64,000 nucleotides of DNA from Roseomonas populi. GTDB taxonomy: Bacteria > Pseudomonadota > Alphaproteobacteria > Acetobacterales > Acetobacteraceae. The translations under genes were made by a program, and so were the position numbers. Below the pieces are notes generated by a model that was not told the DNA's origin, ran no database searches, and saw only the letters and a program-made list of their open reading frames with translations. Positions within the stretch are counted from its first letter, which is position 1. Each line of letters opens with the position of its first letter. This document shows positions 49,766 to 58,673 of the stretch, piece by piece. The stretch spans positions 124,001 through 188,000 of the forward strand of contig NZ_JANJOU010000007.1 in NCBI RefSeq assembly GCF_024594815.1, in the 5' to 3' direction.

Positions 49766-52126
49766 ATGGAATACGCGCGCCGCTTCAAGTTCCTGGTCTG
49801 TGCGCCGAATTTCGACGAAACCGACCTCGAGGGCGCGCGCCTGCAGGAGATCGTGGCCCGGATCGAGCGGGCCGGCTACTCCGCCCTCCGCGCCCGGCGC
49901 GACGACGATGCCGAGCTGGTGGTCCGGACCGACGCGGCGATCGGCTGCGTGATCGTGGACTGGGGCAAGAAGGGCCTGCAGGGCCGTTCCGCCGCCCTGA
50001 TCTCGCTGGTCCGCAAGCGCGGGCTGGATGTGCCGATCATCGTGCTGGTCCGCCGCCACCGGCTGGAGGACATCCCGGTCGAGGTGCTGGACGACGTGGA
50101 CGGCTTCGTCTTCCTGGCCGAGGAGACGCCGGACTTCATTGCCCGCAACCTCATCTCGCGCCTGCGCCAGTACGCGGACACGCTGAAGACCCCCTTCTTC
50201 GGCGCCCTGGTGGACTATGCGGAGCAAGGGAACCAGCTCTGGACCTGCCCGGGCCACAATGGCGGCCAGTTCTACAGCCGCTCGCCGATCGGGCGCATTT
50301 TCGTCGAGCATCTCGGCCACGCCGTGTTCCGGGACGACCTGGACAACTCCGTCCTCCAGCTCGGCGACCTGCTGACGCATGAGGGGCCCGCCCTCCGCGC
50401 CCAGAAGGAGGCCGCGGCGATATTCGGGGCGGAGAAGACCTACTTCGTCCTCAACGGCACCTCCACCTCGAACAAGGTGGTCCTCACTGCCCTGTTGGCG
50501 GAGGGTGACCTCGTGCTGTTCGACCGCAACAACCACAAAGCCGCGCATCACGGCGCGCTGATCCTGGGCGAGGCGACACCGATCTTCGTCGAAACGGCGC
50601 GCAACGCGCACGGCATGATCGGGCCGGTCCTGCCGGACGCGCTGGACGAGGCGAGGCTGCGCGAGAGCATCCGCACCAACCCCCTGGTCAAGGATCCGGA
50701 TGCCTGGCAACGGCCGCGCCCCTTCCGCGCGGCGGTCATCGAACAGTGCACCTATGACGGCACTATCCACTCGGCCGAGATGATCATCGCGAAGATCGGC
50801 CATCTCTGCGACTACATCCTCTTCGACGAGGCCTGGGCGGGCTTCATGAAGTTCCACCCCCTTTTCGCCGGCCGCTTCGGCATGGGGCTGCAGGGGTTGG
50901 GGCCGGACTCGCCGGGCATCATGGTGACGCAGAGCACGCACAAGCAGCTCGCCAGCTTCTCCCAGGCTTCTCAGATCCATGTGAAGGACGCTCATATCCG
51001 CGGCCAGGAACGGCGCGTGGAGCACAAGCGGCTGAACGAGATGTTCCTCGTCCACGCCTCCACCAGCCCCTTCTACCCGCTCTTTGCCTCGCTGGACGTG
51101 GGCGCGCAGATGATGAAGGGCCGCTCCGGCGAGGTGCTGTGGGACGACACCGTCCGACTGGGCATCGAGACCCGCAAGAAGCTGCGCCTCAGCCGCCGCG
51201 AGTTCGAGGAAAAGGAGGCCGACCCGGCCCGGCGCTGGTTCTTCGATCCCTTCGTGCCCGATGTCGTGACGCTGGACGAAGCGAATGGCGCCCCCATCCC
51301 GTGGGAGGATGTGCCGACCGACCGCCTGGCCTCGGACGCGCGCCTCTGGAGCCTTGCGCGCGGGGCGCGCTGGCACGGCTTTCCGGACGTGCCGGAGGGT
51401 TGGGCGATGACGGACCCGAACAAGCTGATGCTGCTGACGCCGGGCTTCGACCGCACCACCGGCGAATATGCGGACCACGGCATCCCTGCGCCGGTGGTGG
51501 CGGAGTACCTGCGCCAGAACCGGATCGTGCCGGAGAAGAACGACCTCAACAGCCTTCTCTTCCTGCTGACGCCCGGGGTGGAGAGCAGCAAGGCCGGCAC
51601 GCTGCTATCCCACCTCGTCACCTTCAAGAAGCTGCACGACGCCAACGCGCCGCTAGAGGAGGTGATCCCCGACTTCGTCGCGCGCCGCCGCTGGCGCTAC
51701 GCAAGGATGCGGCTCCGCGACCTCTGCGCGGAGATGCACGCCTTCTACCGCGATGCAGCGGTGAGCACGCTGCAGACGGCGCAGTTCCAGGCGGGCCACA
51801 TCCCGGAGATGGCGATGCTGCCGCACCGCGCGGTGAAGGAGCTGGTCCGCAACAGGGTGGACTACCTGCCGCTGGACGAGCTGCACGACCGCATCGCGAC
51901 AACCCTCTGGGTGGTCTATCCGCCAGGCATCGCCACCATCATACCGGGTGAGCGGCTGGGCGAGCGGGCGCGGCCGATGATCGACTACCTGAAGGTGTTC
52001 GAGCGCGCCGCCAACCGCTTCCCGGGCTTCGAGAGCGAAATCCAGGGCGTGTACCGGGAGGCGAAGGGCGAGCGCGAGGTCAGGCTGCACACCTACGTGG
52101 TGCGCGAGGGCGCTGCGCGGGTGTAG
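49766..52126 (+). CDS. PLP-dependent Orn/Lys/Arg decarboxylase (group III)
   Basis: 786 residues from ATG 49766. An N-terminal receiver-like wing domain (about 1-135, MEYARRFKFLVCAPNFDETD then IGCVIVDWGKKG) precedes the fold-type-I core: CPGHNGGQFY at the substrate channel, NGTSTSNKVVL, HKAAHHGALI, Asp354 in LFDEAWAGF and the PLP Lys393 in TQSTHKQLASFSQ. The C-terminal domain follows from about 640. It decarboxylates ornithine, lysine or arginine to a polyamine or diamine in the cytoplasm, for polyamine supply or acid resistance. The exact amino acid cannot be decided from sequence alone. No antiporter gene is adjacent. Confidence 0.93.
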   Translation: MEYARRFKFLVCAPNFDETDLEGARLQEIVARIERAGYSALRARRDDDAELVVRTDAAIGCVIVDWGKKGLQGRSAALISLVRKRGLDVPIIVLVRRHRLEDIPVEVLDDVDGFVFLAEETPDFIARNLISRLRQYADTLKTPFFGALVDYAEQGNQLWTCPGHNGGQFYSRSPIGRIFVEHLGHAVFRDDLDNSVLQLGDLLTHEGPALRAQKEAAAIFGAEKTYFVLNGTSTSNKVVLTALLAEGDLVLFDRNNHKAAHHGALILGEATPIFVETARNAHGMIGPVLPDALDEARLRESIRTNPLVKDPDAWQRPRPFRAAVIEQCTYDGTIHSAEMIIAKIGHLCDYILFDEAWAGFMKFHPLFAGRFGMGLQGLGPDSPGIMVTQSTHKQLASFSQASQIHVKDAHIRGQERRVEHKRLNEMFLVHASTSPFYPLFASLDVGAQMMKGRSGEVLWDDTVRLGIETRKKLRLSRREFEEKEADPARRWFFDPFVPDVVTLDEANGAPIPWEDVPTDRLASDARLWSLARGARWHGFPDVPEGWAMTDPNKLMLLTPGFDRTTGEYADHGIPAPVVAEYLRQNRIVPEKNDLNSLLFLLTPGVESSKAGTLLSHLVTFKKLHDANAPLEEVIPDFVARRRWRYARMRLRDLCAEMHAFYRDAAVSTLQTAQFQAGHIPEMAMLPHRAVKELVRNRVDYLPLDELHDRIATTLWVVYPPGIATIIPGERLGERARPMIDYLKVFERAANRFPGFESEIQGVYREAKGEREVRLHTYVVREGAARV

Positions 52127-52135
52127 GGCAGCGCG

Positions 52136-53380
52136 TCAGGCGAAGCGCTCCGGCCGGTACGCCACCGGGTCGATGAAGGGGGCTTCGCCGCCCATCATCT
52201 CCGCAAGCAGGCGCCCGGTTGTCGGCCCGAGCGTCAGCCCCTGGTGGGCGTGACCGAAGGCGCCCCAGAGCCCCTCCTGCCCGGGAATACGGCCGATCAC
52301 GGGCAGCATGTCCGGGGTGCAGGGGCGGGTGCCCATCCAGGGCCGCCCTTCCACCTTCTCGTCCAACGGCAGGAGGGTGCGGGCCACCGGCTCGGCGCGC
52401 TCGATCTGGATCGGGGTCTCCGGCGCGTCCGGGCGGGCAAACTCCGCGCCCGTGGTGAGGCGGATTCCCGCGCGCATGGGCACAAGGCAGAAGCCGCTGG
52501 CCTCGTCGATGAAGGGGTGGTTCAGCACCGCATTGCCCTTCATGCCGTAGTGCAGGTGGTAGCCGCGCTTCCCGAACAGGGGAGGGGCATAGCCGAAGCG
52601 CCGCGTTACGTCCCCCGCCGCGGCGCCGAGCGCGATCACCGCCTGTCCGGCCTCCACGGGGCCTTCCGCCGTCTGCACCCGCCAGCCCGCGCCGGCCCGG
52701 GCCAGCGTGGCCGCGTCGCCCGTCGCCATCCGGCCGCCTTTCGTCTGGAACAGCCGGGCGTAAGAGGTGGTGAGCGCGTGGGGGTCGCTGACGGAATAGG
52801 GATCGGTCCAGTGGACCGCCCCGGCGCGGCGCACGAGGAGATGCGGCTCCGCCTCCGCCAGCGCCTGCCCGTCCAGGATGCGATAGCCCACATTGTGGTC
52901 GCGATGGGCCGCCTCCGCCTCCCGCCGGGCCGCCTCCAGCTGCGCCTCCGTGCTGAACAGGCGCATCCAGCCGATCGGGCGGAGCAGGTCAGTGGAACCG
53001 GCCTCGCGCGCCACGGCCATGTGCTCGTCCAGGCAGGTGACGATGAGCTGCGCATAGGCCCGCGCCATCGCCTCGTAGCGCTCCGGCGCCGAGTTCCACC
53101 AATAGCGGAGCAGGGGAAAGGCGAGGCTCGGCAGGGCGTTCGCGTGGTACACCGCGTCAACGGAGCGGTTCTTCGCGATGCGCGCGATCTCGGACACGCT
53201 GCGCGGGAACGGATGGGGGAACACCGCCTCGCGCTGGATCAGCCCGGCATTGCCGAAGGAGGCGCCCTCGCCCGGGGCGCGCCGGTCCACCAGCACCACG
53301 TCCCACCCGCGCTGCCGCAGGTGTAGGGCGGTGGAAACGCCCACCATCCCCGCGCCCAGCACGATCACCGATTGCACCAT
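52136..53380 (-). CDS. DadA-like FAD-dependent D-amino-acid dehydrogenase
   Basis: 414 residues from ATG 53380. N-terminal dinucleotide fold VIVLGAGMVGVSTALHLRQRGWDVVLVDRR, then GEGASFGNAGLIQREAVFPHPFP, a DAO-type substrate domain with GKRGYHLHYG and LTTGAEFARPDAPETP, and the C-terminal PDMLPVIGRIPGQEGLWGAFGHAHQGLTLGPTTGRLLAEM. These are hallmarks of the small subunit-type D-amino-acid dehydrogenases that feed electrons to the quinone pool. Substrates may be D-amino acids, hydroxyproline or related amines. Convergent with the decarboxylase, with only 9 bp between the genes. Confidence 0.93.
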   Translation of the reverse strand: MVQSVIVLGAGMVGVSTALHLRQRGWDVVLVDRRAPGEGASFGNAGLIQREAVFPHPFPRSVSEIARIAKNRSVDAVYHANALPSLAFPLLRYWWNSAPERYEAMARAYAQLIVTCLDEHMAVAREAGSTDLLRPIGWMRLFSTEAQLEAARREAEAAHRDHNVGYRILDGQALAEAEPHLLVRRAGAVHWTDPYSVSDPHALTTSYARLFQTKGGRMATGDAATLARAGAGWRVQTAEGPVEAGQAVIALGAAAGDVTRRFGYAPPLFGKRGYHLHYGMKGNAVLNHPFIDEASGFCLVPMRAGIRLTTGAEFARPDAPETPIQIERAEPVARTLLPLDEKVEGRPWMGTRPCTPDMLPVIGRIPGQEGLWGAFGHAHQGLTLGPTTGRLLAEMMGGEAPFIDPVAYRPERFA

Positions 53381-53564
53381 GCCCTGTCCCTCAGCCGCCC
53401 CGGCGCGGGGCCGATCTCGCGTGGTTCCGGTGTGCCGCGCCGTCAGCGGTACGCCGCGCCCCACCCCTTGCCGGGCTGAGTGGCGGCGCGCGCGTTCCTC
53501 GTGAGGTCTGGATTAAAGCCGCGCCGTGCGGCTGTCGAGGCCGGGGCCGCGCCGCCGAAGGGGC

Positions 53565-54200
53565 TCAGCGCGGGCCGGTGGGATCCGCCGGCCCGTCGAG
53601 CCAGGCCCAGGGGCAGCGGGCATGGTCCGCCTCCATGAAGGCCTCGATCGCCGGGGCGTGGCTGAGGGTGAGGTCTAGGTCGGTCCAGCCGTTCAGCAGC
53701 TTCGTGCGCCAGACCGGATCGATGGCGAAATCCCAGCGCGCCCCGCCGGCGGCGACGCTGCGGGCCTCGAGATCGACCGTGACCTCTGTGTTGCCCGCCT
53801 CCAGCCAGGCCAGAAGGGCTTCCACCGCCTCCTCCTCCATTCGCGCGGGAAGCAGGCCGTTGTTCACGGCGTTGCTGCTGAAGATGTCGCCGAAGCTTGG
53901 CGCCAGCACGCAGCGAATTCCGTGGTCCAGCAGCGCATAGGCCGCCGCCTCACGCGAGGAGCCGCTGCCGAAGTTGCGGCGGGCGACGAGCACGGCGCTG
54001 CCCGCGCGATCCGGCCGGTTCAGCGGGAAGTCCGGGCGGGGCGTGCCGTCAGGCCCGAAGCGCAGGTCATAGAGCAGAACGTCGCCGTAACCGGCGCTGC
54101 GCGGGCGGCTCATGAAGCGGGCAGGAATAAGCTGGTCCGTGTCCACGTTGCTCATCGGCAGGGGGCAGGCGGTGGCGGTGACGACGCGGAGAGGTTCCAT
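53565..54200 (-). CDS. leuD: LeuD-type hydro-lyase small subunit
   Basis: 211 residues from ATG 54200, overlapping the large-subunit stop (ATGA). The swivel domain of the aconitase superfamily is complete: SNVDTDQLIPARFM, NFGSGSSREAAAYALLDHGIRCVLAPSFGDIFSSNAVNNGLLP and the family end LNGWTDLDLTLSHAPAIEAF. With LeuC it would isomerise 2- and 3-isopropylmalate, but no other leucine gene is near. The location opposite a GntR-led catabolic operon makes a catabolic hydro-lyase (maleate-, citraconate- or dimethylmaleate-hydratase type) as likely. Sequence alone does not separate these. Confidence 0.88.
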   Translation of the reverse strand: MEPLRVVTATACPLPMSNVDTDQLIPARFMSRPRSAGYGDVLLYDLRFGPDGTPRPDFPLNRPDRAGSAVLVARRNFGSGSSREAAAYALLDHGIRCVLAPSFGDIFSSNAVNNGLLPARMEEEAVEALLAWLEAGNTEVTVDLEARSVAAGGARWDFAIDPVWRTKLLNGWTDLDLTLSHAPAIEAFMEADHARCPWAWLDGPADPTGPR

Positions 54201-55615
54201 CACGCGCGGCCCTCCAGCAGGGGGCGCACATCCGTCAGGTGGCCCGTCACGGCCGCGGCGGCGGCCATGGCCGGGGACATGAGGTGCGTGCGCGCGCCCT
54301 TGCCCTGCCGGCCCTTGAAGTTGCGGTTGGTGGTGGAGGCGCAGCGCTCCCCGGCGCCGACGAGGTCGCCATTCATGCCGACGCACATGGAGCAGCCGGA
54401 TTCCGCCCATTCCAACCCCGCCTCGGTGAAGATGCGGTCCAGCCCCTCCTCCTCTGCCTGCCGCTTCACCAGGGTGGAGCCCGGCGAGACAAGGCCGGGG
54501 ATGCGGGCGCGGCGGCCGGCGAGGACCGCCGCGGCGGCGCGCAGGTCCTCGATCCGGCTATTCGTACAGGAGCCGATGAAGACGCGGTCCACGACGATGT
54601 CCGACAGCCTCTGCCCCGCGCGCAGGCCCATGTAGTCCAGCCCGTCCCGGATCTGCGCGGCGCGGGCGGGATCGGCGGCGCGCTCCGGGTCCGGCAGCGT
54701 CGCGGTGACGGGCAGCGCATCCTCGGGGCTCACGCCCCAGGTGACGACAGGGGCGATTTCCGAGCCGTCGAGCACCACCTCGCGATCGAACTCCGCCCCG
54801 GTATCGCCCGGAAGGGCGAGCCAGGCCTCGGCGGCCCGGTCGAAGGCGTCTCCCTTCGGGGCGAAAGGACGGCCGCGCAGGAAATCCAGCGTCGTCCCGT
54901 CCGGCGCCACCATGCCGCAGCGCGCGCCGGACTCGATGGAGAGGTTGCAGAGGGTGAGGCGCCCCTCGACCGAAAGCGCGCGGATGGCGGAACCCGCATA
55001 CTCCACCGCGTGGCCCTGCGCGCCATCCGTCCCGATGCGGGCGATGATGGAGAGAGCAATGTCCTTCGCGGCGATACCGGGGCCGGTGCTCCCCTCCACC
55101 GCGATCCGCATCCGGCGCGGGCGGCGCTGCCACAGCGTCTGCGTCATCAGGACGTGCGCGACCTCCGAGGCGCCGATGCCGAAAGCCAGCGCCCCAAGGG
55201 CGCCATGCGTGGAAGTATGGCTGTCGCCGCACACCACCGTCAGGCCGGGGAGGGTGAGCCCCTGCTCCGGACCGACGACGTGGACGATGCCCTGCGCCGG
55301 GCTGTCCAGCCCGAAGAGGCGGAGCCCGTGCTGCACGGCATTGTCCGAGAGCTGCTGCACCATGCGGCGGATCGTGTCGTCCGCGATCGGAGCGCCGCGG
55401 CCGCGCGTGGGCACGTAATGGTCGGCCACGCCGATGTTCTGCGAGGGGCGGGCGACCCGCGCTCCGCGAGCACGGAGCTGGTTGAAGGCGTGGTGGGAGC
55501 CCTCGTGGAAGAAGTGCCGGTCGATCTGCAACAGCGCCTGCCCGTCCTCCCGCGTCAGGATGACGTGCGCGTCCCAGACCTTATCGAAGAGCGTGCGCGG
55601 CCCATTCCCCGCCAT
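54200..55615 (-). CDS. leuC: LeuC-type hydro-lyase large subunit
   Basis: 471 residues. Aconitase-superfamily features: HEGSHHAFNQLRARGARV, GDSHTSTHGALGALAFGIGASEVAHVL, and the three [4Fe-4S] Cys in GSCTNSRIEDLRAA and SGCSMCVGMNGD. Length and the RNFKGRQGKGARTHLMSP block fit bacterial LeuC. It forms the catalytic subunit with the LeuD-type protein encoded downstream with overlap. Transcribed away from the GntR gene across tandem inverted repeats, hence probably under GntR control. Biosynthetic leuC would normally neighbour leuB or leuA, which are absent here. Confidence 0.9.
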   Translation of the reverse strand: MAGNGPRTLFDKVWDAHVILTREDGQALLQIDRHFFHEGSHHAFNQLRARGARVARPSQNIGVADHYVPTRGRGAPIADDTIRRMVQQLSDNAVQHGLRLFGLDSPAQGIVHVVGPEQGLTLPGLTVVCGDSHTSTHGALGALAFGIGASEVAHVLMTQTLWQRRPRRMRIAVEGSTGPGIAAKDIALSIIARIGTDGAQGHAVEYAGSAIRALSVEGRLTLCNLSIESGARCGMVAPDGTTLDFLRGRPFAPKGDAFDRAAEAWLALPGDTGAEFDREVVLDGSEIAPVVTWGVSPEDALPVTATLPDPERAADPARAAQIRDGLDYMGLRAGQRLSDIVVDRVFIGSCTNSRIEDLRAAAAVLAGRRARIPGLVSPGSTLVKRQAEEEGLDRIFTEAGLEWAESGCSMCVGMNGDLVGAGERCASTTNRNFKGRQGKGARTHLMSPAMAAAAAVTGHLTDVRPLLEGRA

Positions 55616-55674
55616 GCCCGGTCTCCCTCTTGCTTCCCGAGAGATAGGATCTTGGCGGGGCCGAATGCAATGGC

Positions 55675-55720
55675 CCTGTCCTTGGCCCTAGACAGGATGC
55701 TGTCCCGGTCATAGGACAGC
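55675..55720. promoter_or_regulatory. Tandem inverted repeats, probable GntR operators
   Basis: Two 22-bp inverted repeats lie 24 bp centre to centre in the 132-bp divergent region. The first is CCTGTC (55675-55680) with GACAGG (55691-55696); the second is GCTGTCC (55699-55705) with GGACAGC (55714-55720). Both share the CTGTC/GACAG core. They separate the leuCD arm from the GntR-led arm and could control both. Confidence 0.65.
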
Positions 55721-55747
55721 AGCAGGACGAAAGAGAGGGGGCTGGCG

Positions 55748-56587
55748 TTGAGCGCGGCGGTGGAACCCTTCAAGTCGCGTCGGGTCTATCTGGTGCTGCG
55801 GGACCGCATCGCGGGCGGCGCCCTGCCGGCGGGCGCGCGCCTGCCCGGAGAGCCCGACCTGGCCGCCGAGCACGGTGTGGCACGGGTCACGGTCCGCCGC
55901 GCCCTGGACCAACTGGCGCAGGACGGGCTGGTGGAGCGCCGCCCTGGCGTGGGCACCTTCGTCCTCGGCGGCACGGCCCTGCCACCGGCCACCGCCGATT
56001 TCGCCGATGTCTTCACGCACCTGAAGGAGATGGGGCGGCGCACCGAGGTGCGCCTGCTCTCCTTTGGCTACGCCGTGCCGCCGCCCCCGGTGGCCCAGGC
56101 CCTGGAGCTCCTGCCGGGCGAGGCGGCGCAGCGCGCCGTGCGCGTCCGCCGCACCGCCGACGGGCCCTTCTCGTACCTCACCACCCATGTGCCCGCGCGG
56201 ATCGGGCAGACCTACTCGGAGGCCGAACTGGCCAGCCAGCCCCTGCTGGCGTTGCTGGAGCGATCCGGCCTGCGGATCGGCCGTGCGCGGCAGAGCATCG
56301 GCGCCACCCTGGCGGGGCCGGACGTGGCGGAGGTGCTGGAGGTGGGGATCGGCGCCCCGCTGATCGCGCTGACACGGCTGGTGCAGGACGAGGCGGGGCG
56401 GCCGGTGGAGCACCTGCACGCCCTGTACCGGCCGGACCGCTTCTCCTTCGAGATGCAGATGCAGCGCACGGGCGCCGAGGGCGAGCGGCGCTGGAGCCCG
56501 ATGGTGCCGGCGGGCGCGGAACCGGCCAACGCGAATGGCACAGGGCGGGAGCCGAGCCCGCGGGACGAGGAGAGAACAGGTTCATGA
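55748..56587 (+). CDS. GntR-family (HutC-type) transcriptional regulator
   Basis: 279 residues from TTG 55748 behind a purine-rich site. N-terminal winged helix RVYLVLRDRIAGGALPAGARLPGEPDLAAEHGVARVTVRRALDQLAQDGLVERRPGVGTFV is the GntR signature, and the C-terminal part (about 85-250, VRVRRTADGPFSYLTTHVPA and ALYRPDRFSFEMQMQ) is a UTRA ligand domain. The last 30 residues are low-complexity. Its stop overlaps the binding-protein ATG, so it heads the transporter/lyase operon. It probably represses both arms until a substrate or intermediate binds UTRA. Confidence 0.94.
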   Translation: MSAAVEPFKSRRVYLVLRDRIAGGALPAGARLPGEPDLAAEHGVARVTVRRALDQLAQDGLVERRPGVGTFVLGGTALPPATADFADVFTHLKEMGRRTEVRLLSFGYAVPPPPVAQALELLPGEAAQRAVRVRRTADGPFSYLTTHVPARIGQTYSEAELASQPLLALLERSGLRIGRARQSIGATLAGPDVAEVLEVGIGAPLIALTRLVQDEAGRPVEHLHALYRPDRFSFEMQMQRTGAEGERRWSPMVPAGAEPANANGTGREPSPRDEERTGS

Positions 56588-57801
56588 CCACGCATCCCAC
56601 GACCACCCGCCGCGCGCTGCTCGGCACCGCCGCCGCGGGCACGGCGCTGCTCGCGATGCCCGGGCTGCTGCGGGCGCAACCCGCGCCCGTGAAGATCGGC
56701 CTGTTGCAGCCGCTGACGGGCGCGCTGGCGCAGGATGGCGACCTCGGCCGCATCGGGGCGGAGGCCGCCGTGGCGAAGATCAACGGCGATGGCGGCCTGC
56801 CCGCGCTCGGCGGGGCGAAAATCGAGCTGGTCGTGGCCGATGCGCGCTCGAACCCCGAGGCCGGGGTGCAGGAGGTGGAGAAGCTGCAGGGCGAGGGCGT
56901 GGTGGCGATCGTGGGCGGCTTCGCCAGCCCGATCTGCCTTGCCGCCAGCCAGGCCGTGGCCCGCTATGATCTGCCCTATGTGGTCGATGTCGGCGTGGCA
57001 GACCAGATCGTCTCCCGCGGCCTGTCCAACACCTTCCGCCTGGCGCCGGGCTTCGGCAACGTGACCTCGGCAGCGGTTGAGAACCTGATCCGGCTGAACG
57101 ACGCCGCCGGGAAGCCGTGTAAGACGGTGGTGCTGGTGCACGAGGACGGCCTGTTCGGCTCCGGCCTCGCGAAGCTGATGCAGGCGGAGCTGCCGAAGCA
57201 CGGCTTCGAGGTGCTGGAGACAATTGCCCATCCCACCCCCGCGCGCGACATGAACAACATCGCGCTGCGCCTGCGTTCGCTGCGGCCGGACCTGCTGATC
57301 CCGTCCTCCTACTACAGCGAGTTCGTGCTGCTCTCCCGCACCATGCGGCAGCAGCGCATCCGCCCGAAGGGGGTCTATGCCGTGCTGAACGGCGCCGCAT
57401 CCAACTACCGCTTCGTGAAGGAGTTCCCGGACGCGGCGCTGGGCGTGATGGACTGCAACCACTGGCACGACCCGAAGAACGCGGAGGCGATCGCGCTGAA
57501 GCGCCAGGTGGACGCCTCCGGCAAGTTCTGGGGCTACAACATCCCCCTGAACTACTCCTGCGTGAAGCTGGTGGCGGATGCGGTGAACCGCGCCGGCGCC
57601 GCGGACCGGGCGAAGGTGCTGCAGGCGCTCGCCGCCTCCGACTACTCCGGCCACATCATGCCCTACGGCCCCACGCGCTTCGTCAACGGCCAGAACGGGG
57701 GCGCGCGCCCGGTGAACACGCAGGTGCAGGACGGCGACATCAAGGTGATCTTCCCTAACGAGGTCGCGGACTCCCGGCCCGTCTTCCCGATCCAGGGCTG
57801 A
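56584..57801 (+). CDS. HAAT ABC transporter substrate-binding protein
   Basis: 405 residues from ATG 56584, overlapping the regulator stop. Tat-type signal TTRRALLGTAAAGTALLAMPGLLRAQ, then the Peripla_BP_6 fold: VKIGLLQPLTGALAQDGDLGRIGAEAAVAKING, VGGFASPICLAASQAVARYDLPYVVDVGVADQIVSRGLSNTFRLAPGF, and VVLVHEDGLFGSGLAKLMQAELPKHGFEVL. It captures the operon's substrate in the periplasm and hands it to the LivHM pore. The ligand is unknown; the downstream lyase and hydantoinase genes point to a carboxylate or cyclic amide. Confidence 0.94.
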   Translation: MTTHPTTTRRALLGTAAAGTALLAMPGLLRAQPAPVKIGLLQPLTGALAQDGDLGRIGAEAAVAKINGDGGLPALGGAKIELVVADARSNPEAGVQEVEKLQGEGVVAIVGGFASPICLAASQAVARYDLPYVVDVGVADQIVSRGLSNTFRLAPGFGNVTSAAVENLIRLNDAAGKPCKTVVLVHEDGLFGSGLAKLMQAELPKHGFEVLETIAHPTPARDMNNIALRLRSLRPDLLIPSSYYSEFVLLSRTMRQQRIRPKGVYAVLNGAASNYRFVKEFPDAALGVMDCNHWHDPKNAEAIALKRQVDASGKFWGYNIPLNYSCVKLVADAVNRAGAADRAKVLQALAASDYSGHIMPYGPTRFVNGQNGGARPVNTQVQDGDIKVIFPNEVADSRPVFPIQG

Positions 57802-57803
57802 AC

Positions 57804-58673
57804 GTGCCGATCGAGCTGATGGCGGAGGCCGTTGCGAACGGCCTGCTGGCGGGGGCGGCCTACGCGTTGGTGGCGCTGGGCCTCACCCTCGTCTACGGCG
57901 TGCTGCACATCGTGAACTTCGCGCACGGCGCGCTGCTGACCCTGGCGATGTTCGCGGCCTGGGGGCTGCACGCCGCATTCGGGCTGGATCCCTACCTGGC
58001 GATCCTGCCCATGGCCGCGGGCTTCATGGCGCTGGGATACGGGTTGCAGCGATGGGTGATCGGCCCCGCCAGCCACGGGGATGACGGGAACACGCTTCTC
58101 GTCACCCTCGGCCTCTCCATCGTGATCGAGAACGCGCTGCTGGCCCTGTTCCGGTCCGACACTCGCACGCTCGGCGCCGATTCCGGCTTCGACGTGGTGG
58201 AGCTGGGGCCGATGCTGCTCTCCCGCCCGCGCCTGATCGGCTTCGGCGTCTCGCTCCTCGCCGCCGCGCTGCTCTGGGCGGTGCTCTCGGCCACCGACAC
58301 GGGCAAGGCGATCCGCGCCGTGGCGAAGGAGAAGCTCGGCGCACAGCTCTGCGGGATCGACCCGCGCCACGTATATGCCGTGACCTTCGGGCTGGGCTGC
58401 GCCTGCCTGGCCGTCGCGGCCTGCCTGCTCCTCCCAACCTTCTATGTGAATCCGCGCGTCGGCAATGCCTTCGTGCTGGTGGCCTTCACCATCGTCGTGC
58501 TCGGCGGCATGGGCTCCATCCCCGGCGCCCTCGTAGGCGGCCTCTTCGTGGGCGTGGTGGAGAGCCTGGGCGGGCTGCTGCTGGGGGAGAGTCTCGGGCA
58601 GCTCGGCATCTTCGTGATCTTCATCCTCGTGCTGCTGCTGCGGCCCACCGGCCTCTTCGGGGCGCGGGCATGA
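57804..58673 (+). CDS. HAAT ABC transporter permease, LivH type
   Basis: 289 residues from GTG 57804, 2 bp after the binding protein. LivH signatures: ANGLLAGAAYALVALGLTLVYGVLHIVNFAHGALLTLAMF, TDTGKAIRAVAKEKLGAQLCGIDPRHVYAVTFGLGCACLAVAACLL and VLGGMGSIPGALVGGLFVGVVESLGG. Eight or so membrane helices. Its stop overlaps the start of the LivM gene (ATGA), so the two pore subunits are made in step. Confidence 0.95.
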   Translation: MPIELMAEAVANGLLAGAAYALVALGLTLVYGVLHIVNFAHGALLTLAMFAAWGLHAAFGLDPYLAILPMAAGFMALGYGLQRWVIGPASHGDDGNTLLVTLGLSIVIENALLALFRSDTRTLGADSGFDVVELGPMLLSRPRLIGFGVSLLAAALLWAVLSATDTGKAIRAVAKEKLGAQLCGIDPRHVYAVTFGLGCACLAVAACLLLPTFYVNPRVGNAFVLVAFTIVVLGGMGSIPGALVGGLFVGVVESLGGLLLGESLGQLGIFVIFILVLLLRPTGLFGARA

